A stretch of 64,000 bases of DNA from an uncultured Prevotellaceae bacterium (GTDB lineage: Bacteria; Bacteroidota; Bacteroidia; Bacteroidales; Bacteroidaceae). The position numbers were made by a program, and so were the translations under genes. Under the pieces are notes generated by a model that had not been told where the DNA came from, did no database searches, and was given only the letters and a program-made list of their open reading frames with translations. The DNA is taken from assembly GCA_902784565.1 (NCBI GenBank), contig CACZVE010000004.1, forward strand, positions 1 to 64,000, in the 5' to 3' direction. Within the stretch, counting starts at the first letter, position 1, and the number at the start of each line of letters is the position of its first letter. This document shows positions 25,629 through 34,705 of this stretch, piece after piece.

Positions 25629-27139
25629 GATTTTGGTTGATATCCAATGACCTGAAAAACTAACTCTGGAAGGTTCTCCAAACGATAAGGTTTTGCCGCC
25701 ATTTCTTCCAGTTTTTGCATCACAATGGGGTTAATTCCTCGATATCCTTCTGTGGTATATATCACAAACGGGGTCTTCAAACCAGCCTGATGCGATGTCG
25801 GATTATTATCGTTAGCGTGAGAGCAATAGTCATCTGCCGACTCATAGAAATCCACACCATGATCTGAGAAATAAATACCTACTGCATTCTTCCCCTTCAA
25901 AGTAGAGAACAGACTGTCCACCACATAGTCATTGTATAAGGTGGCATTATCGTAGGTAGCATAGTCTTTCCGCTGATGCGCCTTGCGGTTGGCGTACTGG
26001 TCTTCTGTGAAATGATTGTATGATGTCGGGTATCTCTGTTCATAATCCACATGCTGTCCCATCAGATGAACAAACACTGCCAGGGGCTTTCTCGCAGAGG
26101 ATTGGATATAGGAAGGCACACACGAGAAAAGGATCTCGTCAGGCTTTGCACCCTGTTCTCCATCCTCTGGTGTAGTGGTGTACTGAACGGTATCACACAA
26201 AGCCGCAAAGGCAGCGGAGATATTGTCGTACCATCCCGTCTGTGCCTGATTGGAGAACCACGCTGTTTGATAGCCAGAGGCTGCAAGGGCTTCAGGTAAT
26301 GTGAGACATTCAAACCATTCCCTATCTGAGGTTTCGTGGCTAAAGGTGGTCATAAAGAACTTAAACGACTCCGCAGTATGCGTGGCAGGGGCTACAGGAT
26401 CACTAAAGACGATAAGGTTACCATTGTCACGCTGTTGTTGCAGATGCGGATTAGTAAGTTTGTCATATCCATAAAGCGAACTATGACTCCTTGAAAAACT
26501 CTCGCCAATGATAATCATAACCACATCAGGATGACTTTCACTGGTAGCAATCATCTCTGGGTGTTGCAGATAGTCGGCAAGGTTCTTCTGTTCCGTTCTC
26601 ACTATTCCTTCTATCCTCCCTGGCAGGGTGTAAAAAGAATAACCCAATCCGCCACAGCATAATAAGGTAAAGATGCACAACCATTTCATGGACTTCTTCG
26701 TGAGTGGGAACTGACGATTGGAAAGCCACAGGAAAGCAACAAAGACCAACAATACAGCAACTATAAAAAGTACGATGGTCAAAGGAGTGATGTAAGTATG
26801 AAAGAACTCATTCGCCTCCGCATTGTTCGTGCCAGTAACCAAGGCTATCATGCCCTTATCCACTGGCGTCCCAAAACAATACCAGCAAAAAGTCAACAGA
26901 CAGGTATAAAGTGAGATGACAAAACCGAATAATGGCTGAAGCACTTTTCTCAGGTGTATCAATGACGACAGATAGAGAACCACCCAGAAGGCCAGAGCCA
27001 TCATGTAGTTCGCCCCAAGGATCAACAGACTCTTCAGGGGATTGCCATCTATCAACAGATAGAACAACACATCGACAATGGCCATAAATAGTGCTGCCGA
27101 CAACACAAAGGCGACATCCTTACCCTTTATTCTCTCCAT
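25616..27139 (-). CDS. EptA/CptA-type phosphoethanolamine transferase
   Basis: 507 residues from ATG 27139 (the frame extends upstream to 27163 without an ATG). Five N-terminal membrane helices (about residues 8-180) are followed by a periplasmic alkaline-phosphatase-superfamily domain: IIIGESFSRSHSSLYGY (metal ligand and signature), nucleophile T in PATHTAESFKF, and IYFSDHGVDFY. Such enzymes move phosphoethanolamine from phosphatidylethanolamine to lipid A, LPS core or other glycans. The start overlaps the upstream GT87 gene by 13 bases, and the C-terminus is encoded by the arm of a terminator. Confidence 0.85.
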   Translation of the reverse strand: MERIKGKDVAFVLSAALFMAIVDVLFYLLIDGNPLKSLLILGANYMMALAFWVVLYLSSLIHLRKVLQPLFGFVISLYTCLLTFCWYCFGTPVDKGMIALVTGTNNAEANEFFHTYITPLTIVLFIVAVLLVFVAFLWLSNRQFPLTKKSMKWLCIFTLLCCGGLGYSFYTLPGRIEGIVRTEQKNLADYLQHPEMIATSESHPDVVMIIIGESFSRSHSSLYGYDKLTNPHLQQQRDNGNLIVFSDPVAPATHTAESFKFFMTTFSHETSDREWFECLTLPEALAASGYQTAWFSNQAQTGWYDNISAAFAALCDTVQYTTTPEDGEQGAKPDEILFSCVPSYIQSSARKPLAVFVHLMGQHVDYEQRYPTSYNHFTEDQYANRKAHQRKDYATYDNATLYNDYVVDSLFSTLKGKNAVGIYFSDHGVDFYESADDYCSHANDNNPTSHQAGLKTPFVIYTTEGYRGINPIVMQKLEEMAAKPYRLENLPELVFQVIGYQPKSCYY

Positions 27140-28254
27140 AACGATAACGTCATTTTGCACCAAGCCAAGGTGTAGAGATAGACATCGATGTACAGTGTAT
27201 TATTCAGGAAGTTGTGCACAGAAACTGGCACAAAGGCATCGACAGGCACAATGCCAAAGAAGACAAACAAGGCCCAAAACAGCACCTTGTCAAATAGCGT
27301 ATGTTCTGCCTGCAGCCAGTACCAAAGCATATAGCCTGCCAACGCTATCAGATAGGTATGGGTCTCTGAGGAATCACCAAACAAGATGATCCAACCCATG
27401 AGGACTCCCAAGGTTATGGCACGGAACTTAAAGTCTGACCATCGACGGTACTGCCAGAAGAACAACACCACGACAACGCCAATGGTAATCAGTTGCACAA
27501 TCCGATAATAATCCAACACATAACGTAGTGGGTAAGCATAGAGCAACGATGTATAATAAACAATGCTCTGGTGCTGGCTGAGCATATTCCACCAGTTTTC
27601 ATAACAAGGCAACAATCCCCCAAAGCCTGTCTTCAAGGCCGGCAACATGAGCAGGAGTACGCCAAGCAAGGCGGCATAGCAAAGATTGCGGAATGGTTTC
27701 TGATAACAGAACAGAAGTAGCAGTTCCACGACACCATAAACCTTTGTCGTCGTTGAGATCATAATGAGCAATATGGCCCAGAAGGTCTTTCCACGTTCCA
27801 ACAGCGTAAAGGCAAAGAGAAAACAGTAGGCCACCACGATATTGAACTGGAAAGAAAAAATACTCTGTTCAAGTATCAAAAGCAGAAAGAGGAATATTTT
27901 CAGTTTATAGGCATCATACTGTTTGGGCAGGGTAAACACCGACAAAGCAAATAACGAATAATTGCCGAGGTTCCACATAAAAGGTCCTAACCATTTAGGG
28001 AGGAAGGCTATGGGGGCAAATAGAACGGAAAATACAGGCGTATAGAGAAAAAAGCGTCCGTGAGCATCGACAAAATCTTGCGTATAAGGGTTGATGCCAT
28101 GCCAGAAATCCATTGTGGAGTCTGCATACACCAAGTAATTGGCATATCTCAGGCGGAAGGTTTCCAGAGCGGTTGCCACAATCGCCACCACCAATCCTAA
28201 AAGAAACGCAGAGATCTTAGGGTTTTGGCATATCGGATTACGACTTCCCTTCAT
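27127..28254 (-). CDS. GT87-type polyprenyl-phosphate-dependent glycosyltransferase
   Basis: A 375-residue multi-pass membrane protein with about ten helices. After the first helix come YADSTMDFWHGINPYT and FLYTPVFSVLFAPIAFLP, the acidic loop and aromatic pattern of DUF2029/GT87 proteins, which use polyprenyl-phosphate sugars as donors on the periplasmic side. The upstream GtrB-like enzyme could make that donor: it overlaps this gene by 17 bases. GtrB plus GT87 thus form a likely periplasmic sugar-adding module; the sugar and acceptor are unknown. Confidence 0.75.
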   Translation of the reverse strand: MKGSRNPICQNPKISAFLLGLVVAIVATALETFRLRYANYLVYADSTMDFWHGINPYTQDFVDAHGRFFLYTPVFSVLFAPIAFLPKWLGPFMWNLGNYSLFALSVFTLPKQYDAYKLKIFLFLLLILEQSIFSFQFNIVVAYCFLFAFTLLERGKTFWAILLIMISTTTKVYGVVELLLLFCYQKPFRNLCYAALLGVLLLMLPALKTGFGGLLPCYENWWNMLSQHQSIVYYTSLLYAYPLRYVLDYYRIVQLITIGVVVVLFFWQYRRWSDFKFRAITLGVLMGWIILFGDSSETHTYLIALAGYMLWYWLQAEHTLFDKVLFWALFVFFGIVPVDAFVPVSVHNFLNNTLYIDVYLYTLAWCKMTLSLWRE

Positions 28255-29185
28255 CCCGTTTGCCGTTATATGAATTGATGAAATATCCTGGGCGCCCCTT
28301 GACTTCGTTGAAGATTCTCCCGATATACTCGCCTAAGATGCCAAGACTCAGCAACTGGACACCACCAAGGAACAAAACCGTCACCATGATGGTAGGATAG
28401 CCTTGTACTGGATCGCCATAAAGGTTGGTGACTATAATAATATAAATAAGGTATAGGAAAGCAACCAGGGATACGATTAATCCCAAGACAGAAGCCAGTC
28501 TCAACGGCGCAATGGAATAAGACATGATGCCGTTTAATGCAAGATTAAGAAGTGACATCATGCTCCATTTACTATTCCCCTCCTGACGCTCTTGTTGTTG
28601 ATAATAGATGCCTTTCTTGTGGAATCCAATCCAGGAATACATGCCTTTAGTGTTCCGTTCACTCTCACGCATCTGTTTCAGGGCTTCCACACAAGAGCGA
28701 TCCAACAAACGAAAATCACCCGTATCCTTCTGGATGGGTACTCTGGTCAACGACTGCAACAACTTATAATACCAGTGTGAGGACTTCCGCTTCAACCATG
28801 ACTCTTTACTTCCCTGACGCATGGCATAAACATCATCATAGCCTTCCTCCCAATATTTGAGCATCTCTGGGATGACACTCACAGGATGCTGCATGTCAGC
28901 ATCCATGATGATCAAAGCATCACCTGTGGCATAGTCGAATCCAGCCATCATCGCAATCTCCTTGCCGTAGTTACGGGAGAGGTCAAGATAACTATAGTGC
29001 GCATCTGACTCATGCAGACGAATCATCTGCTGGAGCGTATTGTCCGTACTCCCATCATTGACCAACAAGAACTCCCAATCATAATCGGGGTTTTCCTCAA
29101 TCACCTGACTCATACACTGTGTGATAAGCGTGAATGATGCCTCCTCATTATAGGCAGGCAGAAGGATGGTAACTTTCTTTTTCAT
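28238..29185 (-). CDS. GtrB/ArnC-like polyprenyl-phosphate glycosyltransferase (GT2)
   Basis: A 315-residue GT2 enzyme. ILLPAYNEE (residues 7-15), VNDGSTD and the DXD in IIMDADMQHP are intact; KDTGDFRLLDR is typical of the DPM1/GtrB group. Two C-terminal membrane helices (about 230-255 and 265-290) anchor it. It transfers a sugar from a nucleotide donor to polyprenyl phosphate on the cytoplasmic side. It overlaps the GT87 gene downstream and the deacetylase gene upstream by a few bases, consistent with one operon from 31726 to 25616. Confidence 0.9.
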   Translation of the reverse strand: MKKKVTILLPAYNEEASFTLITQCMSQVIEENPDYDWEFLLVNDGSTDNTLQQMIRLHESDAHYSYLDLSRNYGKEIAMMAGFDYATGDALIIMDADMQHPVSVIPEMLKYWEEGYDDVYAMRQGSKESWLKRKSSHWYYKLLQSLTRVPIQKDTGDFRLLDRSCVEALKQMRESERNTKGMYSWIGFHKKGIYYQQQERQEGNSKWSMMSLLNLALNGIMSYSIAPLRLASVLGLIVSLVAFLYLIYIIIVTNLYGDPVQGYPTIMVTVLFLGGVQLLSLGILGEYIGRIFNEVKGRPGYFINSYNGKRDEGKS

Positions 29186-29955
29186 CGGCTATTGACAAAT
29201 TCGTTGAAGGTGATAAATTCGTTCTCTTGCTTTCTAAGCATCTTGATAAGACGATCCAGACGCTGCATCATCTCTCGTCCACTGTGGTTCTTGATGATGA
29301 AAGGTATCTTAAACTCAGGATGTTCTTTCAGGTCAAAGAACTCCCATGGATGGAAATAGGTCACGAAATAACCATCATGCTTCAGGGTGCGACGTACCAG
29401 CCTGTGATATAGACTCTCTGGGAGATTGTGTAACGCCAGCCAGAAGAGAGGAAAACGAAACCATGGGGTCACAGAGGCAGGAATCTGCATGACACCACTC
29501 TTCATGAACCATGTGCGCGGTTCGTTAAGATGCATATATCTACCTGGAACAAAAGCAGGATTGAGTGATGAATTATAACGATAGCCTGCCTTTTCTATCT
29601 CCTCATCGCTCACAGAAAACATTCGGGGTTGGCGATAGCCATAGACCGTTATACCTGTCACTCGCTCCACGATCTGTTTCGATACGACAAAGTCAGTGGC
29701 TTTGGGTTGTGAGTGGTCGACACCATGACAGGCCACTTCATGTCCCTCACGCATGATGCGTTGCATCACCTCTGGGGCATTCTCCGCGAAATTACCAGTA
29801 CAGAAGAAAGTGGCTCTTACATCGTTTTGTTTCAATACGTCGAGGATGCGGTTGGTGCCTTCAATGCTCACCATCATAGCCTCCTCCAAAGAGATATCGA
29901 CCCCATGTTCACGAGGCACATCAAACTCTTCGGTATCGAAACTCAACAGTATCAT
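29182..29955 (-). CDS. NodB-type polysaccharide deacetylase (CE4)
   Basis: A 257-residue protein without a signal peptide. The metal-binding aspartate lies in LLSFDTEEFD (residues 3-12) and the two histidines in HEVACHGVDHSQ (about 71-82); a conserved arginine is in YGYRQPRMF. This is the CE4 motif order. It would remove N- or O-acetyl groups from a glycan or a lipid-linked precursor. The lack of a signal suggests it works on a cytoplasmic lipid-linked sugar, as enzymes in polyprenyl-phosphate pathways do (inference, given the adjacent GtrB). It overlaps both neighbours by 4 bases. Confidence 0.85.
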   Translation of the reverse strand: MILLSFDTEEFDVPREHGVDISLEEAMMVSIEGTNRILDVLKQNDVRATFFCTGNFAENAPEVMQRIMREGHEVACHGVDHSQPKATDFVVSKQIVERVTGITVYGYRQPRMFSVSDEEIEKAGYRYNSSLNPAFVPGRYMHLNEPRTWFMKSGVMQIPASVTPWFRFPLFWLALHNLPESLYHRLVRRTLKHDGYFVTYFHPWEFFDLKEHPEFKIPFIIKNHSGREMMQRLDRLIKMLRKQENEFITFNEFVNSR

Positions 29956-30686
29956 ATCAGATTCTGAGGCATTGATGCTGTTGCTTTCTGGAAATCCTCT
30001 GGCGTGTCGAGTTCGTAAGAGAAGAGGTCTGTGGTATCCACCACCTTGAAAGTGTGTCCCTGGGGAATCAAGCGCTCGAAGGCCCGCTCATAGAAGATAT
30101 CGATCAGTCCCTCGTCGAGAATCATCTGACGCAGTTCCTGATAGATGGCCTCAGTATAGGCAGAAGTCATCTTCTCAATACCCACTGACTCACCGATGGC
30201 ATCTTCCACACGACAGGTCTTGCTGATTTCCGTGATATTGAAGTCTGCATCCACTACAATCTTCATCTCCTCCTCGCCTAACTCATGACGCTGCATAGCA
30301 AGGGCAGAACACTCCTGACGGGCAACACGGCGCACGGCCTCAGGATCACAAAGGATGTCGCTGTCCATTAGAAGGACCTCCTGGCCATGCAATTGCTGCA
30401 TCGCCAGCCAGAGAGAGAAGATGTTGTTATTGTGCTCGTAGTCGGGATTATCGATATAGGATATCCTGGAAATCCTGGGATCGCCGAGGTTATCCAGAAA
30501 ATCACGTATCATGTTGGCGCGATAGCCTGTGACCACGAGGAATTCGCTGATACCTGACGACATCATTGCTTCCACCGTACGCTGAAGCAGGGTCTTGCCC
30601 CCCACTTCCAACAGGCACTTCGGCTTTGTATCCGTCAACGGCCTCAGTCGCTTAGCCATCCCTGCGGCTAATATCACTCCGATCAT
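29952..30686 (-). CDS. LicC-like sugar/alkylamine-phosphate nucleotidyltransferase
   Basis: A 244-residue cytoplasmic enzyme. The signature LAAGMAKRLRPLTDTKPKCL (residues 6-25) is that of NTP transferases; VLLMDSDILCD provides the metal-binding aspartates. The overall form, with YEHNNNIFSLWLA, matches phosphocholine cytidylyltransferase-like (LicC/PntC) proteins rather than glucose-1-phosphate enzymes. It would activate a small phosphorylated amino-alcohol or a sugar phosphate. Translation is coupled to the aminotransferase upstream (4-base overlap) and the deacetylase downstream. Confidence 0.8.
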   Translation of the reverse strand: MIGVILAAGMAKRLRPLTDTKPKCLLEVGGKTLLQRTVEAMMSSGISEFLVVTGYRANMIRDFLDNLGDPRISRISYIDNPDYEHNNNIFSLWLAMQQLHGQEVLLMDSDILCDPEAVRRVARQECSALAMQRHELGEEEMKIVVDADFNITEISKTCRVEDAIGESVGIEKMTSAYTEAIYQELRQMILDEGLIDIFYERAFERLIPQGHTFKVVDTTDLFSYELDTPEDFQKATASMPQNLI

Positions 30687-31726
30687 CCCAAAACCTTCAA
30701 TATGGTGTCCACAACGGTCTGTGTCTGTTCCTTGCGACCAAGCGTGATACGCAGGCAGGACTCCAAGCCCTTGTCTGTCATGAACTTGATCTTGTAGTTC
30801 TGGTCAGCCAGAGCCTTCTGTAAAGCCTCCTTGATCTCTATAGGATACTTGATGAGGATGAAGTTGGCCACCGACTTATAAACTTTGAATCCAGGTTTGT
30901 CACCCAGTTCCTTCTTGAAGAGTTGACGTCCCCAATCCATATCATCAGCCACCTTACGATAGTGTTCATCACTCTCAAGGGCAGCCAAGGCCACAGCCTC
31001 TGAGAAACGGTTATAGCCCAAGTATTTGTTGATGTAACTGATGAAGTGGGTATGTCCCTGTCCGATGAATCCGAATCCACAACGCAGGCCAGGCAGTCCG
31101 TAGAACTTAGACAGGGTACGAGAAATAATCAGGTTACGATATTTGTTCACCAATGGAGCGATATAATCTGTGTCACTGGTAATGAAACTGGCGTATGCCT
31201 CATCGACGAGTACCATTGTGTCGTCTGGGATATTCTCCATAATACGACCGATCTCTTCGCTTGTCAGACTATTTCCCGTTGGGTTGTTTGGCGATGCCAG
31301 CAACAGCATACGCGGATGGATGCGGTTAGTATACTCGATTACTTCATCCACATTGTATGCAAAGGTGTCGTCCTTTTCGTAGAGAGGATACATCTCAAAA
31401 GTGCCGTAACACTCGCTAGCCACCTTATTATAATACCACCACGAAAACTCCGGAATGAGGATCTTCTTGTTGTCGCCCTTCATCAGATAATAATGAATGG
31501 CATTCTTCAGGATGTCCTCACCACCGTATGCCAACAGTACCTGCTCCTCAGGTACACCATAAATCTCACTAAGCCTTACACTAATTACACTTTTCTTACC
31601 CTGATCATAGATGCGGGTATAGAAGCACAGCGTCTTCGGGTCAAAGTTCTTGATGGCTTCCACCACCTTGTCACTCGGTTCAAAATTAAACTCGTTTCTA
31701 TCGAGGAAATTCATTTTCTGTTCCAT
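30683..31726 (-). CDS. HisC-like class I/II PLP aminotransferase
   Basis: A 347-residue fold-type I aminotransferase. PLP-binding features: SPNNPTGN (about residues 144-151), the aspartate in VLVDEAYASF, and the Schiff-base lysine in ISRTLSKFYGLPGLRCG. It resembles histidinol-phosphate aminotransferases, but no his genes are near. It is the first gene of the operon that continues with a LicC-like nucleotidyltransferase, so I infer that it makes a phosphorylated amino-alcohol (for example aminoethylphosphonate- or serinol-phosphate-like) that is then activated. The promoter box is at 31747-31754. Confidence 0.8.
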   Translation of the reverse strand: MEQKMNFLDRNEFNFEPSDKVVEAIKNFDPKTLCFYTRIYDQGKKSVISVRLSEIYGVPEEQVLLAYGGEDILKNAIHYYLMKGDNKKILIPEFSWWYYNKVASECYGTFEMYPLYEKDDTFAYNVDEVIEYTNRIHPRMLLLASPNNPTGNSLTSEEIGRIMENIPDDTMVLVDEAYASFITSDTDYIAPLVNKYRNLIISRTLSKFYGLPGLRCGFGFIGQGHTHFISYINKYLGYNRFSEAVALAALESDEHYRKVADDMDWGRQLFKKELGDKPGFKVYKSVANFILIKYPIEIKEALQKALADQNYKIKFMTDKGLESCLRITLGRKEQTQTVVDTILKVLG

Positions 31727-31746
31727 ATTTTTACACTATTTGGGTG

Positions 31747-31754
31747 CAAAGGTA
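31747..31754 (-). promoter_or_regulatory. -7 promoter box of the aminotransferase-to-phosphotransferase operon
   Basis: Reverse-strand TACCTTTG followed by CACCC, 20 bases before the ATG at 31726. Six genes down to 25616 overlap end to start behind it. Confidence 0.65.
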
Positions 31755-31796
31755 CTAATTTATTGAGAATTAAGGGGTAAGAATTAAGAAATTTTG

Positions 31797-31804
31797 TATC
31801 TTTG
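31797..31804 (+). promoter_or_regulatory. -7 promoter box of the GtrA-GT4 operon
   Basis: TATCTTTG followed by CACCC, 20 bases before the ATG at 31825; divergent from the aminotransferase promoter. Confidence 0.65.
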
Positions 31805-31824
31805 CACCCAAAAAGAAGAGAATA

Positions 31825-32208
31825 ATGGACAAAAAGGAGACACTTGGCGAACTCATCCGCTTCGGTATTGTGGGCACGACGGCGGCAGCCATCCATTATG
31901 GTGTCTACTGGGTGCTGCAGCACTGGATGAACGTCAACGTGGCCTACACGATAGGTTATATTGTCAGTTTCCTAGTGAATTATTATCTCTCTGCCCGCTT
32001 CACTTTCAAAGAAAAGACATCCACGAAAAATGGCCTGGGCTTCGGTCTCGCCCATCTGACGAACTACCTGTTGCACATCGTGCTGTTCAACTTCTTCCTC
32101 TGGATAGGCCTGAGCCGTGAGATAGCACCATTGGCTGTATTGGCCATCGCTGTTCCTACGAACTTCGTACTCGTCAGATTCGTATTCAAACACTTCAAGA
32201 GCAAATGA
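31825..32208 (+). CDS. GtrA-family membrane protein
   Basis: A 127-residue four-helix membrane protein of normal length for GtrA. Conserved segments: LIRFGIVGTTAAAIHYGVYW (residues about 9-28), IGYIVSFLVNYYLSARFTF (about 43-61) and the last helix ending FVLVRFVFKHF. GtrA proteins are thought to flip polyprenyl-linked sugars across the inner membrane. It would complete the set with the GtrB (28238) and GT87 (27127) genes on the other side of the divergent promoter. It overlaps the GT4 gene by 4 bases. Confidence 0.9.
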   Translation: MDKKETLGELIRFGIVGTTAAAIHYGVYWVLQHWMNVNVAYTIGYIVSFLVNYYLSARFTFKEKTSTKNGLGFGLAHLTNYLLHIVLFNFFLWIGLSREIAPLAVLAIAVPTNFVLVRFVFKHFKSK

Positions 32209-33329
32209 ACGACAAACTCATCATAGGCTACGATGCCAAGCGGATAGTACGCAACGGAACGGGACTTGGCAGTTACGGACGGACACTCGTCAACGACATC
32301 GCTGCCGACGATTCCATAAAGTTGCGGCTTTATGCCCCCGATGAGGGTCGGGATGACCTGCGCAACCAAATTGCAAACCGTCAGAACATTTCCTTCTGCT
32401 ACCCGTCTCATTCCGTTATGCCCTTCTACAAGGCAGCATGGCGGACAAAAGGGATTGTGCAGGATTTGCGTCGCGATGGGGTACAATTATTCCACGGACT
32501 CTCAGGAGAACTACCCATCGGCATTCGTAAGAGCGGTATCAAGAGCATCGTCACTATCCACGACCTGATCTTCCTGCGCCATCCGGAGTTTTACAACTGG
32601 GTGGATACGAAGATTTACGCCTGGAAGTTCCGCCAGACCATCCGTGAGGCAGACCATATCATTGCCGTCAGCGAATGCACGAAACGTGACATCATCGAAC
32701 TCGGACAGGTGGACGAAAGCCGTATCTCCGTCATCTACCAGAGTTGCGCCCCCAGATTTAATGTTTCATCCTCGCAAAACGAGGAGAAAAAAACTTCTCG
32801 TTATATCCTCAGCGTGGGCAGCATCGAGGCTCGGAAGAATATCCTCCTGACAGTGAAAGCCCTACCCTATCTGCCCAAAGACGTCAGCCTCGTCATTGTG
32901 GGGCGTCATACGAAATACACAGATCAAGTCAATGATTACATCAAGGCAAACTGTCTGGAACACCGTGTCCGCATCCTTCACGGTGTGAGCGACGAGGAGT
33001 TGCCAGCCCTTTATGCGGGAGCCGAGGCATTCGTCTATCCATCCGTCTACGAAGGCTTCGGTATTCCCATCATCGAAGCCATCAGTTGCGGTCTGCCCGT
33101 AGTGGCCTGCACCGGTTCCTGCTTGGAAGAGGCTGGAGGTCCCGACTCACTCTATGTAACCCCTGATGATGCCGAAGGTATGGCAAATGCCATCCGCCAA
33201 AGTCTGCATGGAGCCGAGGGCCGAGACCAGCGCATCCGCCGCAGCCGTGAATACATCCGCCGCTTCGAGGGTCGCGATGTCGCCTCACAAGTCATCGACC
33301 TGTACCACTCGCTCATATACTCATTATAG
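32205..33329 (+). CDS. Glycosyltransferase family 4
   Basis: A 374-residue GT-B enzyme. The N-terminal part has NGTGLGSYGRTLV, an acceptor-side glycine loop, and VTIHDLIFLRHPEFY. The C-terminal nucleotide-sugar site is YILSVGSIEARKNI and the EX7E motif in VYPSVYEGFGIPIIEAISCGLPVV. It transfers a sugar from a nucleotide donor to a lipid-linked or LPS-core acceptor. It is coupled to gtrA by a 4-base overlap and ends the envelope-glycan region; the next gene, on the other strand, belongs to the AT-rich defence patch. Confidence 0.9.
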   Translation: MNDKLIIGYDAKRIVRNGTGLGSYGRTLVNDIAADDSIKLRLYAPDEGRDDLRNQIANRQNISFCYPSHSVMPFYKAAWRTKGIVQDLRRDGVQLFHGLSGELPIGIRKSGIKSIVTIHDLIFLRHPEFYNWVDTKIYAWKFRQTIREADHIIAVSECTKRDIIELGQVDESRISVIYQSCAPRFNVSSSQNEEKKTSRYILSVGSIEARKNILLTVKALPYLPKDVSLVIVGRHTKYTDQVNDYIKANCLEHRVRILHGVSDEELPALYAGAEAFVYPSVYEGFGIPIIEAISCGLPVVACTGSCLEEAGGPDSLYVTPDDAEGMANAIRQSLHGAEGRDQRIRRSREYIRRFEGRDVASQVIDLYHSLIYSL

Positions 33330-33394
33330 TTTTTCCTCGATTTCCTTAATCGTGGGAATAGTTCCTTATCTGTATCACCTTTCACTTTGTCTAG

Positions 33395-34510
33395 TCACCA
33401 GAACCTTCCCTTTGATTCTGCTGTTCCAAGAAATTCGCAGAATTCATCCAATGATTTCTGAATAACTTCTTTTGGAATCAATTGACGATGGTACTCTGCA
33501 ACCATTGTAGGACTCATGCTCCGGCTCATAGCATATTCCACTATGCTATGGTCGGCTGAAGGGCAGAGTAAAATTCCGATGCTTGGATTTTCATTGCTAC
33601 GCTTTACATCGCGGTCTAATGCTTCTAAATAGAAATTCAGTTGTCCCAAATATTCTGGTTTGAAATGTTTGGCTTTTAACTCAATAGCGACCAGACATTG
33701 TAAGCCCCGATGATAGAACAATAAATCAATTTTGAACAAGGAACCACCTACTTGCAAAGGATATTCACTATCAACAAACAGGAAGTCCTTTCCCAATTCA
33801 AGGACAAACTGTTTAAGATGTTCCAATATTCCCTTCTGTAATTGCTTTTCTGAATGCTTTTGCGGCAGATTGAGGAAATCTACGAAAGCCCTGTCTTTAA
33901 ATTGTGCAACGGACTGGGGATAGACCGCTTTCAGACCGGCTGAGAAGTTTTTCTTGTCACCCATCATAGAGCCATAAGTATCATTATGGATACAACGTTG
34001 AAGTTCCTTATATTTTAAGTGTTCCCTGTTGGCATACAAGATATAAAAGATTTGTCGCTCAACATCTTTACAACGATTCAAAATCTCTACATGATTAGAA
34101 AACGTTGTCAGTGTAAGGAATGGCGGCATTTGTGCAGAATCCGTCTGCACTAATTCCGCATTCAATTGTGCAGACGGCTTCTGCACAATTGTTTGAAGTT
34201 TCAAGGAGTCTGTTTTTATGCGAAACGCTTCAGAAGAATATGCCTCGTAAAACATCACCATATTATAAATGTTTCTTCTGCTATATCCCTTCAAAGAAGG
34301 ATCCTTTGTCCGAAGATATTCTGATAGTTGCGTAACGACTTTGCTCCCCCACTCGTTGTTTTTTAGTCGATGAGAAACTACTTGTCCCACTCGCCAACTC
34401 ATCATCAGCGATTCCTCATTAACACCTTGCAATGCCTTCGACCTATGGAATGTTATAATACCACGTATCTCTTCGAACTGTTGTTCTCTTTTTTCTATTT
34501 CGTTGTTCAT
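33395..34510 (-). CDS. YhcG-type PDDEXK nuclease (DUF1016 family)
   Basis: A 371-residue protein. Residues about 1-150 are the DUF1016 N-terminal domain (SLMMSWRVGQVVSHRL, YSRRNIYNMVMFYEAY). The C-terminal domain carries a PD-(D/E)XK nuclease core: DFLFVDSEYPLQVGG, the aspartate in FKIDLLFYHR and E-x-K in VAIELKAKHFKPEYLGQLNFYLEA. The family is found in defence islands and next to restriction-modification systems; its action is not well defined. It has its own TATCTTTG promoter (34599-34606). Codon use is AT-rich compared with the glycan genes to the left. Confidence 0.9.
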   Translation of the reverse strand: MNNEIEKREQQFEEIRGIITFHRSKALQGVNEESLMMSWRVGQVVSHRLKNNEWGSKVVTQLSEYLRTKDPSLKGYSRRNIYNMVMFYEAYSSEAFRIKTDSLKLQTIVQKPSAQLNAELVQTDSAQMPPFLTLTTFSNHVEILNRCKDVERQIFYILYANREHLKYKELQRCIHNDTYGSMMGDKKNFSAGLKAVYPQSVAQFKDRAFVDFLNLPQKHSEKQLQKGILEHLKQFVLELGKDFLFVDSEYPLQVGGSLFKIDLLFYHRGLQCLVAIELKAKHFKPEYLGQLNFYLEALDRDVKRSNENPSIGILLCPSADHSIVEYAMSRSMSPTMVAEYHRQLIPKEVIQKSLDEFCEFLGTAESKGRFW

Positions 34511-34598
34511 ATCTTATTTTGTTCCAAAGTTACAAATTAAATTTCACATCATCCATTAGACCTCATACATCTAACATCTTTCAGCCATATTTCGTTTG

Positions 34599-34606
34599 CA
34601 AAGATA
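34599..34606 (-). promoter_or_regulatory. -7 promoter box of the YhcG-type gene
   Basis: Reverse-strand TATCTTTG, 88 bases before the ATG at 34510. Confidence 0.55.
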
Positions 34607-34691
34607 CGCCTTTTTTATTAATATCGTATGCAAAAACAGAAAATGTTACATCTTAATTTGATTATTATTTGTTATTCTAATATCTTTTTCG

Positions 34692-34699
34692 TACCTTTG
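34692..34699 (+). promoter_or_regulatory. -7 promoter box of the small gene at 34817
   Basis: TACCTTTG followed by CACAC, 117 bases before the start codon, leaving an unusually long leader for this genome. Confidence 0.6.
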
Positions 34700-34705
34700 C
34701 ACACG

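Noticed and set aside
16321..33329. Lipoteichoic acid synthesis locus
   Set aside because: Two LTA-synthase-type proteins are present, but the genome type is Gram-negative with LPS-modifying genes around them; a glycan phospho-decoration role is more likely.
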